The translations under genes and the position numbers were made by a program. A stretch of DNA of 64,000 bases from NCBI GenBank assembly GCA_022578965.1, contig MU400594.1:124001-188000 (forward strand). The letters are read 5' to 3'. Below are positions 35,843-45,878 of the stretch, in pieces (position 1 is the stretch's first letter; each line of letters begins with the position of its first letter). The DNA is from Xylaria sp. FL1777 (taxonomy: Eukaryota; Ascomycota; Sordariomycetes; Xylariales; Xylariaceae). Under the pieces are notes generated by a model. The model was not told the origin of the DNA, did no database searches, and was given only the letters and a program-made list of their open reading frames with translations.

Positions 35843-38097
35843 ATAAGTAGTTCATGCTTATATATCGCGTAGGTGTGGCCATTGGTTTAGTTAGATAGAA
35901 GTTAACCAGTGCACCCTTTAAAGAGGATCAGTTAAAAAGTTTCTAGAAGATCTAAAGGCTTATTTGGCTTATAGTTTAACTAAGCAAGTATTTATTTATA
36001 GCTTAACATTATATTTTTCATTAAGTAGTTTATGCATAGCTGCTTAACTATATAAATCATTATATGTTTTTAAAAATCTTAGTTAAAATATAATTAATAA
36101 TGTGTTTATTTTAGTACATATATAAGATTATATAGAGTTAAATAACCATACAGGGTTATATCACCTCTTTCACCTTTGGCCTTTGGGTTTATTCCTTACT
36201 TCTAATTATCCTGAATATACTTACTTATCTGCGATTCGTACCTCTCTCCATACCTTTGACAATAGCAATCTGGCTAGGTGCTGTTAATAAGTGCCCTGCT
36301 TCCAGAATACACCTTTTTGAGCCCGTGAGATGCACTTGGGCGTGGCACTTAATCACAATGTCAGCTGAATATTGTTGATGGGTCAGTGGGCGGTGCTGCA
36401 GAATTAAACAAATCATGCCCAGAAGTGCAAAATTTCTACATTGCAGAAGTGCGGTGCAGATTCAACATGCGCTAACAATCGTGCAGATTTGACATACGCT
36501 AGCAATTGTGCAGATTCGACATGCGCTAACAATCGTGCAGATTCGACATGCGCTAACAATCGTGCAGATTCGACATGCGCTAGCAATTGTACAGATTCGA
36601 CAATTCAACATGCAAAAGTGCCCATTTGTTTCCGATATAGGATACGAAGGCATCCATACGCCTTTCTATTTAACTTTGCCTTTTCATCTCTGAAACCTAG
36701 AACTCATTTACCTCAAGTGAGTAGACAAGAATCTATTTCCCGTAATAGTTGTCTTAGGGGTTGGGTATGTTTTCCATGTCAACGCCGTGTCAAATAATCC
36801 TGATGCTGATACATTCCAATTTAAAGCTTGGCTTAACGTTGTTCTTAGTTATCCCCATCTACAATAATTCGCCTTATATTTTCCGAGATCCCAAAACCTA
36901 CACATTGGCCTCCAGTTCTAAGAATGGGTCTATCTACAGAAGCCATCCTTGCTATCATCGGGTTGTTTGTAGCCCTGCCTCCAACCGCACTCGCTATGTG
37001 GAAGTGCTGGTCCCTGCCACAAAAAAATCGTGAGTACCAAGCCATGCCGCGTCGTTACGTACTACGCTAATTCAATGGTTCCGTCAAACAGGGAAAGGAG
37101 ATAGAGAAGTTTATCATCTTTCTGACAATACTGTTTACTTGGTGACGGCGCAGGTGGAGCTCCGCCGCCGAAACACACGTCGGGATAAAAAGCGTCGGCG
37201 AGAAATTTCAGGGACGCGATGAGCGTTCTTATGTCATGATAGAATATTCTTCTCGTATCAGGATACGAGAGATTTTTTGCATTGAAGGCGCCGCGCCCTT
37301 GATGAAGGACGGATGATTACTAGTACGATTATACCAGGGCTGCTATAATAAGTAACAATTTCCCAGGTGTCTTGGAGCTATTTTTTACCTAGTTGTATAG
37401 TCTTGCGACTTAAATCCTCTGTGACGGAATCCTGGAGTTGTTGAGATAATCCCAATTAGTACCTAGAAACTTTGGAGAGTGATATCCCGTAGCTCATCGT
37501 TCTCGCCACACTAAAGCGAGTAAGAGCGCCCTAGATGAACTACTGTAATTAAGACGCGGCCTAGTCAGATATAAAACACGAATACCTCTTCAATGATCTC
37601 TAGATGTATACGTTAGCCGTATACTTTGAAATTAATTGTAATCAATCTATCTGTGGAGCTAGGCACTCTCCTGCTGAAGTAAAGCCGTCTGCCAACTATG
37701 ATAGCAGGAATCACATTGAAAATTTGTATAGTAGTAAGGCTACGTACATCGTATTTTTAAGGCCCGTTAAACCTTTTGAGCCTCATTCTTAAGCCAACGG
37801 CGCGCCTGTGTTAGGAGAGCTTTATTAAACGATTGGGTGGATGTTATTGCCACGAAGGGTAAGGTTTTAGAATGGGCGCCCGCTAAAGGCTCATGGGTTC
37901 TAAATAAAGCAATTGCTCTAGTCAAAAGCCTAAGTGCTCCATTAAGCTTAGTTCAGAGTTTAACTTTATATAATTGTTGTAAAAATTATTAGTTAACTAT
38001 ATTACGTTTAAAAATATGTTGGAACGTTTTAAAATTCATTAGTTTTCTAAATAGGCTTCAGGTTCTTGGTCTAACTTTAAGCATAGGTTAGGTCGCG
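35843..38097. other. AT-rich repeat-derived region, no intact gene
   Basis: Long A/T-rich tracts (35930-36170, 37960-38060) and no supported frame apart from a minisatellite at 36454-36606. Composition suggests old mobile-element sequence. Confidence 0.4.
36454..36606 (+). repeat. 27-bp minisatellite, about 5.5 units
   Basis: Tandem unit close to GCAGATTCGACATGCGCTAA plus CAATCGT, five full copies and partial ends. Variants alternate between AACAATCGT and AGCAATTGT. Because 27 is divisible by three, open frames run through it on both strands; these are not evidence for genes. Confidence 0.85.
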
Positions 38098-38925
38098 GCG
38101 GTTTGGCACACTTGTCTGGCAGGAAGTCTACGACAAGGAATTTGTTACAACACTAGCCCTATAGCTCGATGCTATTATTACGTTACAAGGAGCTAGACTG
38201 GACAAGTATCACGAAGCCGCCGACGAATGGCCTGCCGGGCACATGCCTCCCAAGGTGAAGGAGCGCCATGCTACCAAGCCAAGGGCTTTGAATGAGAGTT
38301 GGGGTTTATATAATGACGCTTTAGAAGCTTACTGGGCCAACACGGAAGATAAGCCCTCTATTGATGGTGCGGACTGGTCCTGATTCTACGAGGTAGAAGT
38401 GCACGTGCTTGAGGAGCACTATTGTCTTGTATGACAATGTCATATTGACGCCGTAGGAAGCGACTACATGCCTCCACTAACTATCCCTTTAGCTGGCGTT
38501 TTAACTCCAATACATAAAAAGTGGAAGAAAATAATCCAATAATACAATTATCCGAGTATTAGATTATAATTCCATTAGATTATCTGTGTATGCCAGGAGT
38601 CCCGCTATTCCACGTTTTATGTATTAAAGTTGAAACGCTAACTAAAAGGATAGGAAGGAGGAGCATCCTAGACAGACAGACGTCATCTCTAGAAGAAGAT
38701 GTGCTAGGTGGATCACAGGAGACTGGTCGGAAGAAGCGGCGGGCCAACGATTCTGATGACGATGCTGACAATGCAAGGGAGAGACACAGGGAGCGCCTTG
38801 CCAATGCCTGTAAGATTGATGGCCTGGCTAACAAAAGGGAGAATACAGAAGCCGATAGGCTCATGTCAAAACAAGCAAACATTATTGACATGTTGAGCAG
38901 TAAACATCCGCATAGCCGAGATTAA
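38098..38925 (+). pseudogene. Dead gene of unknown family, split by a small inverted-repeat element
   Basis: From about 38098 one frame gives gene-like sequence (FGTLVWQEVYDKEFV, LDKYHEAADEWPAGHMPPK, ESWGLYNDALEAYW) interrupted by stops after TTLAL, after GADWS and after EEHYCLV. A 171-bp inverted-repeat element then interrupts it at 38482-38652. After it, a 90-aa hydrophilic, coiled-coil-like tail continues (KKRRANDSDDDADNARERHR, ending HPHSRD) to a stop at 38925. I do not recognise the family; the acidic-basic tail resembles ends of some transposon-borne or Myb/SANT-like proteins. Confidence 0.45.
38482..38652. mobile_element. MITE-like element, copy 1, TA-flanked
   Basis: The ends are long imperfect inverted repeats of about 48 bp: left TATCCCTTTAGCTGGCGTTT, right end complement TATCCTTTTAGTTAGCGTTT, both continuing with CAATACATAAAA/TAATACATAAAA and GTGGAA. 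TA at both outer edges fits the TA target duplication of Tc1/mariner-class elements. A related copy is at 54680-54842. No coding capacity. Confidence 0.75.
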
Positions 38926-39134
38926 CTTGCAATCATTAAATGTAAACTCTGAAGGTAACCTTCTAAGTGAGAAATTCAATGGAGAGTTAGTGCCACTGAG
39001 ATGAGAGGCCGTTTTTTTAAATTCTTATTATATTTGATCCTAAGCTTAGTTTCTCTGTATCCTTTCAATCAACACCTGTTTTGGGGGGGTTTTTGGTTAT
39101 TCTAAAGAATACATTCAAAGCCGCTGGGGCTCAC

Positions 39135-39788
39135 CTAGCCAAAGTTGCTGGAATACCTATCGTAGTAACGACTCGAGCGTTCACGGCCTGTTTTCCCCTT
39201 TCCCTTCTTGGAAATTGGCCCAATGTTTCGCAAGATAGCATCGAAATCAGAGCTCGGCTCCTTGGGCGTCGTAGCATTGTCGTCCAAGGGTATAAGACCA
39301 TCGGCATAAGCAGGTGGGCTTGGCCGTACATACCGAGGAGGGGCAGCAGTGTCTGGCACATAATGCTGAACTGGCGTAGAAGCGTCCTCCACTACAGGTA
39401 TGAGACCCGGATTCGAATATGGGGCCGGTGATGTGTGGAGAGATATAACCCTAGTGTGACCGCGACGGTCCGGATATCTTAGACTTTTGTGTGCGTTGGA
39501 AAAGCGGCTACGGCTAAGCCCGCAGGGGCTCTTGGGCGGCTCATCAGACGTCTGGTGGCTGTCACGGATGCTTGCAACTAAAGGTTTGGCTGCTAATTCG
39601 TATCGAATGGTATCTGTGGGAGCAGAGCCTTCTAGCTCACAAGGTGTACTATCCACGATAACACTTTGCTGGCCTGGAGAGATAAGGGGGATATTATCCT
39701 CGACGTCGACATCCGAATACTTGTACACGTAAGGGTCAGTGAACATCCAACTAGCTCGGGAAGACGACCGAGACTCAGGGAGGGCCAT
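39135..39788 (-). CDS. Hypothetical protein, 217 aa
   Basis: Intronless minus-strand frame starting MALPESRSSSRASWMFTD. Hydrophilic and probably disordered: rich in Ser, Pro, Asp and Arg, with a loose internal repeat (GLIPVVEDASTPVQ and GLIPLDDNATTPKE) and a basic C-terminus (KKGKGKTGRERSSRYYDRYS). No signal peptide, membrane segment or known domain. It lies in a repeat-rich part with no close neighbour, so it could be a lineage-specific gene or a chance frame; codon use and the internal repeat favour a real gene. Confidence 0.5.
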   Translation of the reverse strand: MALPESRSSSRASWMFTDPYVYKYSDVDVEDNIPLISPGQQSVIVDSTPCELEGSAPTDTIRYELAAKPLVASIRDSHQTSDEPPKSPCGLSRSRFSNAHKSLRYPDRRGHTRVISLHTSPAPYSNPGLIPVVEDASTPVQHYVPDTAAPPRYVRPSPPAYADGLIPLDDNATTPKEPSSDFDAILRNIGPISKKGKGKTGRERSSRYYDRYSSNFG

Positions 39789-41087
39789 AATTTTAAGTTA
39801 GTATTTACGGAATAGGAGATAAAGGTGGTGATAGATCTGATATAAGGAAATAGACTTAACGAATCATTTGTACGAATTTAGAGTCATGGAATTTAGAGGA
39901 TGTCAGGTCATGGTATATATGTAAATAATAGCTTCTTAGTTCTAATTGTCTGTTGTTTAGCTTCGTAATCACGAGGTTTTCATGGAGCCCAAGGACAAGT
40001 CTTTGCTAAATTGATATAATTCAAACCTTTATCTTGGCAACAAATAGAGATAAAACAAAGCATAGCCTTTATACTAATTATAAAAGCCGCTTTAAGGGGC
40101 TTTGTTGGTCTGTCACTATTGTTTTATATGCAAGCCTAATAATTCATTTATGGGGGTAAAACAGCCGAATACAAAGGAAAAGTACTAATTTATCTATGAA
40201 AACAAAGTAAACCTTTGCTACTGTTAGCAGAGCTCCCCTTTATGATCATGATCCAAGACTATTGAATTGTTCATTAGCATCCTTTATGGGAAGCTTTCAA
40301 AAACAATCATGACACTAGTCATAAACTTAATCTCTTTGAGTTCAGAAGTTAATAGATTAAGCACCCTTACAGTATACTACTAGTATTCCATAGATCGCTA
40401 TCAATTCAACCGCGGAGGAGCTCATTGTAATAGCAATAAAGAATAACCGATGGGATTTTCAACTAGAGCCTTACCCCTAATTAATCGGAAAGCCAGATAG
40501 CTGCGGCTATCTGCTACAAGTAGTATCCGTAGAGACATTAATTATGCTTGGCTTCTTTTTTATTAAATGAATGATGAATGAATGATGTAATTTGTGACAA
40601 GGGCTTCGCGTAAGGGCTTAAAACATAGTCAACTCAGCTACATGTAATTATAGGCTACAAACAACAACAATTGAGCGAATAGGAATTCCCGCTATGTCCC
40701 TTGCCTATTCTATTCCAATAACTAGTGTATCCTGGAGAGGGGCCAAATTGAATAGTGTATATGATGATTCTGACACCATGGCCACCCATGATCAGTACTT
40801 TACATGCACCCGAGCTTCACAACTTCTTCTCGGAACTATGTCTTCACCAATGTTCAATGAACAGTGAAGCGCGCCTGAATGGTCTATTAGAGTCTGCGGT
40901 TTATTTGTCGCGCGCTGTGGGCTCAATACTCACCTGAGGTATTCCATGTCGAGTTCTTTAACTCTGAATCCGAGTCGAATAATACTGGCTAACATGAGCG
41001 GTCGGTTACAATAAGCTTTGAATCTAAATTACTTGTTCTCAGCATCTCATCGTCTAGGCATTCTTCTACTCTATTTCATATGGGGCC
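39789..41087. other. Intergenic, one interspersed repeat, no gene
   Basis: About 1.3 kb, A/T-rich. Apart from the repeat at 40451-40586 no supported feature. Confidence 0.4.
40451..40586 (+). repeat. Interspersed repeat, copy 1
   Basis: Begins TGGGATTTTCAACTAGAGCC and ends GAATGATGAATGAATGA. The reverse complement of 57102-57235 matches it along its whole length with roughly 85-90% identity by eye, and the similarity stops abruptly at both edges. No coding capacity; a short non-autonomous element is likely. Confidence 0.75.
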
Positions 41088-44000
41088 ATGGCATCAATAT
41101 GGAAGCAATCCCTATGGCATATCTCCGTACTTTTCACCGCCATCTTCATTGACTGGATCCGGATACGTAGTGAGCGCATCTTCACCTAGCCCTTCCACAG
41201 CACCTCCATCATCCCAAGAATTATCACTGACCAAGATGATTCCCTCCAGCGTACCCCAGCCTCCTCACTACAGACATTGCCCAGATCCAGCGAGGTCTCC
41301 AGGATGGAACATTCACCTCTGTCGATCTGGTAACTACATACCTGGCGAGAATTGCCCAAGTGAATCCTCAGGTCCATGCCATCGTCGAACTTGATCCTGC
41401 AGCCCTATCCGTCGCAGCAGATCTTGATGCTGAAAGACGCCGCAGAGGACCTCGGAGGTGCGCATTGAATTCCCATACCTTGCTCTCCATGGCGCCTGGC
41501 TGACATACAAGATACACGAGAATAGTGATCTCCACGGTGTCCCAGTCCTCCTCAAGAACCTTATCTGTGCTTCAGGCTTAAATGCCACAGCCGGCTCGTA
41601 CGCCCTCCTGGGCTCCGTATGTGCCCGAGAGGCATCTATCGTCACCAAGCTGCGCGAAGCCGGCGCCATCATTCTAGGGACATCCAACCTTTCGCAGTGG
41701 GGAATGGGCAGGTCTTCGACAGGTAATTCAAGTGGTGGGTGGAGTGCTCATGGTGGGCAAACAATTGGCGCCTTTCACCCCAGACAAGACCCCGACGGTA
41801 GTAGTAGCGGCTCGGCCGTAGCTATTGCTCTCGGCCTCTCGACTTTCACAATAGGAACCGAGGTTCGAATCTGTCTCTTAGGGTGATCTCACAAAAACTA
41901 ATGCAGTCCAGGTCGAGGGAAGCATCATAGTGCCGGCAGAGAAAAGCAACGCAGTAGCGTTGAAGCCAACTGCAGGGCTAGTCTCTCGAGACGGGATAGT
42001 CATAAGCCATAGGCGCGGAACTGTCGGCCCTAGTACGTGCACACTGGAGTCATTTTCTTCCCTTTCTGGTAACCTTGTGACTCCCAACATGTCTCGGGAG
42101 CATGCATCGCGGGCATAATATTCACCCAAAAGAGTAATTACTGACTCCAGCGAGAATAGTAACCAGGACTGTCAGAGATGCTGCTATCGTGCTCGGCATT
42201 ATTGGTGGTCCGTCGGATCTGGATTATGGCGGCCTCGAAGTGCCACAACACGAGTTGCCAAATTACGTGCAAGTTTGTGATTCGGCTTCCTTGAAGGGCG
42301 CTCGCATTGGTAAGATAACCACCCCGGCTGCGGGCCATCGCCTCACGGGCCACCTAATTTTTTAAAATCTAATATAATAAACCCTTGTTTAAAAAGTGGA
42401 TATAATAGCTATAAACGGCTAGTTTGAAGTTTTAGCTTCTTTATATGTTATATTTATATAAAATAAATAGAAAAAAAAGTTAACTAATTTTTTAAATTAT
42501 TAATAAATATATAAAGTAAAAAAGTTTAAAATGTAAATTATTATGTTTAAAAGGTTATATAAAAGTGGGAACACTAGCTAAAAGTAGTTAGCTTATATTT
42601 TTATATTACCTTTTATAAATATTACTAATAATAAAATAGAAAAAATTAGTAGTATTTTTTTTAAGCGTATAATATTAAATTAAAGTTTTTTTTTTTTTAA
42701 ATTTTACTTGTATTAACATTTTTATATATAATTACTTAATAAATTTGTTAACTGTGTTAATATAAATTTATAGCTCTATATATTTAAAGCTAATTTAAAA
42801 AATATAATAAAATAAACTATATAATAAATTAATTATATTTATATTTATATAAATAAAACATTATTTAAAATATAATCTTTATTAATATAACTACTTTATT
42901 TAATTTAATATTTTTATTTTAAGTTTATTTTTAAGTTATTTTTAAGCTGTTTTTTAATAAATTTTATATGGGAAAATATACAGTGTAAAAAACTGTGCAT
43001 TTTCTCATATAAAACTATATATAAAAAACACCTCAAAAATTAACTTAAAAAGTTTATAAAAAATTAAATAAAATAGCTATAATTATATACTTTATATATT
43101 TAATAATGTTTTATTTCTTAATTTAATATTAAAAACGCTTCTTTTTATAATATATTTTATTTTATTTTTTAAATTAGCTTTGAATATATAGAGCTTAAAT
43201 TTTAAATTAACACAGTTAATAAATTTATTAAAGAATTATATGTAAAAATGTTAATACAATAAAAAAATTTATAAAAAAAAACTTTAATTTAATATTATAC
43301 GCTTAAAAAAAATACTACTAATTTTTTCTATTTTATTATTAATAATATTTATAAAAAGTAATATAAAAATATACACTAGCTATTTTTAGCTAAGTTCTCC
43401 ACTTTTATATAACCTTTTCTAAAAAAAAGTTTTACTTTTAACTTTTTACACTTATATTACTATAATTAATTTAAAAAATTATATAACTTTTTTTTCTTTT
43501 TATTTTATATAAATGTAACATATAAAGAAGCTAAAAAATCAAACTAGCTGTTTATAGCTAATATATCCACTTTTTAAACAAGGGTTTATGATATTAGCTT
43601 TTAAAAAATTAGGTGGCCCGTGAGGCGATGGCCCGTGGGGGAGGTGGTTATCTTATCCCTAGGAATGGAATATATCGGGGATCTTTTGGAAACACCGACC
43701 CCGAGATCCTTGAGGCTTTCGAGAAGGTTATTTCTGTTCTACGAGAAAACGGAGCCTATGTTGTTGACAATGCCGACTATCCAGGTCTAGATGACAGGCT
43801 GAAATCCAACCCGTCCATGAAGGCTGGGGCCTCAGATGTCAGAAGAGACCTCGAGAAGTTCTTCTCCGGTCTATCAGTCAACCCAAACAAAATTCGGAAC
43901 ATGGAAGACCTAGCCCGCTTTACAATGGCACACCCGCTAGAGGAATACCCGACCCGAAACATCGATCTCTTCGAGCTAGCCCTCGAGGCTCCGTCTCCTG

Positions 44001-44510
44001 ATTCGGAGGAGGTCGTCCTGGTGGGACAGAGGATGCGAGATCTGAGAGGACCACTCGGAGTTGATGGAGCACTAGCGGCCGGGAATGTGTCTGCCCTTGT
44101 TGTCCCCAGCATCGTGGCCCACATCATGGCCGGCTTGATTGGCTATCCTACAGTCACCATACCGATGGGATCATTCTCAGACGATGCCGAGACCTATACC
44201 TCGAAGACTTATAATCTAACTTGGCAGGCACCAGGGATACCGTGAGCAGCCCTTACTCGTGTTCATTACTGTGGGCTCTAATGTATCATTGCTTAGGTTT
44301 GGCGTCAGTTTCGTCGGCACAGCACTTTCTGAGGCAACCTTGATCAATTATGCCTGTGCCTTACAAAGCAAGACAAGACACCAAACGCAGATACACCCAA
44401 ACATCAAGCCGAGAACTGAATTGTGGCATGTTGTTCCGCGACCCAAGTGGTTTAAAACTATTCTCACCAATAGTCTTCAAACCTTTCTGGCTAAAACCCA
44501 GTTTTTCTAA
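41088..44510 (+). pseudogene. Amidase gene split by a 1341-bp foldback element
   Basis: Exons 41088-41166, 41250-41457, 41526-41862, 41912-42032, 42160-42310 and 43656-44241, 44297-44510; all splice phases agree. It encodes an amidase-signature (AS family) hydrolase: LQDGTFTSVDLVTTYLARI, DLHGVPVLLKNLI with the catalytic-Lys region, DGSSSGSAVAIALGLSTF with the Ser-cisSer-Lys triad loop, ALKPTAGLVSRDGIV, TRTVRDAAIVLGIIGG, GLIGYPTVTIPMG and PFGVSFVGTALSEATLI. The N-terminus is hydrophobic (HISVLFTAIFIDWI) and may be a signal anchor. Inside ...KGARI-G the gene is interrupted by an AT-rich palindromic element (42313-43653) flanked by TA. Removing the element and one TA leaves GARIGIPRNGIYRG in frame, so no other damage is visible. 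Substrate unknown. Confidence 0.85.
42313..43653. mobile_element. 1341-bp foldback/MITE element with TA target duplication
   Basis: Nearly the whole element is one palindrome: the left arm starting AGATAACCACC and continuing CGGGCCATCGCCTCACGGGC, CACCTAATTTTTTAAAA is repeated inverted in the right arm ending GGTGGTTATCT, and the arms meet near 42985-42990. Outer 60 bp are GC-rich and almost perfect; the interior is over 80% A/T with many small differences. TA lies at both edges (42311-42312 and 43654-43655). No transposase is encoded. TA duplication and long inverted ends point to a Tc1/mariner-mobilised non-autonomous element. Confidence 0.88.
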
Positions 44511-45878
44511 CTGGTTTATGAGCACTGAGGCGCGGGCGATCAGTCCTAAAGAAGGATTCCCTATTGCGGTAATCCTGGTATTCTGCCTGTTAGATCATCT
44601 AATTGTTATTTCGACATCCTTGGGAAAATCTTCCATTTGACGATCTAGGACTATGAATGAGCAGTTTAACTGATAGTGACGTGATTGACCTTGAATGTGT
44701 GCAAAATAAGGCTCTGCAGAATTATGGGTGCGGGGGTTGCAACGCTATCCAATGATGCTTCCGGCCCTCCGGGCCCTCCCAACCCTCATTCCCCTCTCTC
44801 AAGGTATTTTGGAGGAGTCATATCGAATGAAGAAACTCTTCAAACGTCCCCTGTACTGTAGCCTGCCTGATAATTGATTAATATGGAACTGTCATTGGTT
44901 GCGTAAATTTGGCGTGGCTGACAGGCGCTAATAATTGCATTTTGAATGCCACGTAATCTTCCGCAAGCCTGGTTTTCGTGGAAGATCTCTGAGCGTGAGG
45001 CATATAATATTATTATATGCTAGAAAAAATTGCAGCTAGTGCCCTGCGGAGGGCCAGTCGAAAAAACCGCTCGATTGGGCAACGTCATAGCCCCGGCGCC
45101 TCACCGAAACCGAGGCACACGAGACCCTAGGATAACCCGTCGGCACACCGCTTAACTCGGGGAGGGCCGCTGCCGACTAAGCGGCTACGGGACCAAGGGG
45201 GGGGGGGTTGCGACGACTTGGCAGTACTGGCGAACGCAGCGAAAAGACGAGCAATCGGTGACACAGCAGGATACCGACCAGCAGCGCCCATGCAGCAAGT
45301 TTTTCATCCGGCCCGATTGGTGGGCGTGGGTACGGTTTCCCTGTAAAATAAGCAGCCTCCGGCATGGCTTTCTTAAGCCCTTAGTTCCGAGTAATACAAC
45401 CTATTATATGCTATACTACATGACCTCTGGGACTAAAGGGTTACCTGTATGGACCCCACTTCCGTTATATACTGAGCTCGGTCCACTTTACCCCAAGTTC
45501 GGAACTAGGTTACTATTTATCCCGGAACAGAACCCGCCGCATCGTGGGGCCCCGCAATCCCCGGGCGTGTTAGTTACCGGAATAATCATTCCACGTCGAC
45601 TATTCGCGAAAGAGATTGACCGACATTGGTGGGGGGGGGGTCCACTTTATACCCGCCGTTACATCTACATCCCGGAGACTCACCGACCAATATGGCCGAG
45701 GTTCATTGACCTGGGGCCAGCCCTCGTGTAGATAGCAAACTTCTGAATTTAGTCGAAGGTGCCTAGCACTATTATATTTAAAATTCTTCAGACTTTCCTA
45801 GAAAATAGTCAATTCTGCTCTATTTTGGTCTTTTCCTAGTACTTTCGTGCGAGATATAGGAGAGGTTCGGATCTGAAG
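44511..45878. other. Intergenic, compositionally odd block 45001-45730
   Basis: 44511-45000 shows nothing. 45001-45730 differs from its surroundings: GC-rich clusters, G10-11 homopolymers at 45197 and 45630, and a 157-aa frame (45258-45731) without recognisable motif. It may be inserted DNA. 45731-45878 is the rhamnogalacturonan-lyase promoter. Confidence 0.4.

Noticed and set aside
36441..36797. 118-aa frame and a CRISPR-like look of regular 27-bp units
   Set aside because: Plain head-to-tail minisatellite with no spacers, in a eukaryotic genome; frames stay open because the unit is 27 bp.
42138..42353. Minus-strand frame beginning MAREAMAR, matching the start of the frame at 43613
   Set aside because: Both starts lie in the inverted ends of the foldback element; the similarity is the palindrome, not paralogous genes.
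45258..45731. 157-aa frame as a gene
   Set aside because: No domain, odd composition with long G runs, no splice or start context; kept only as a composition anomaly.
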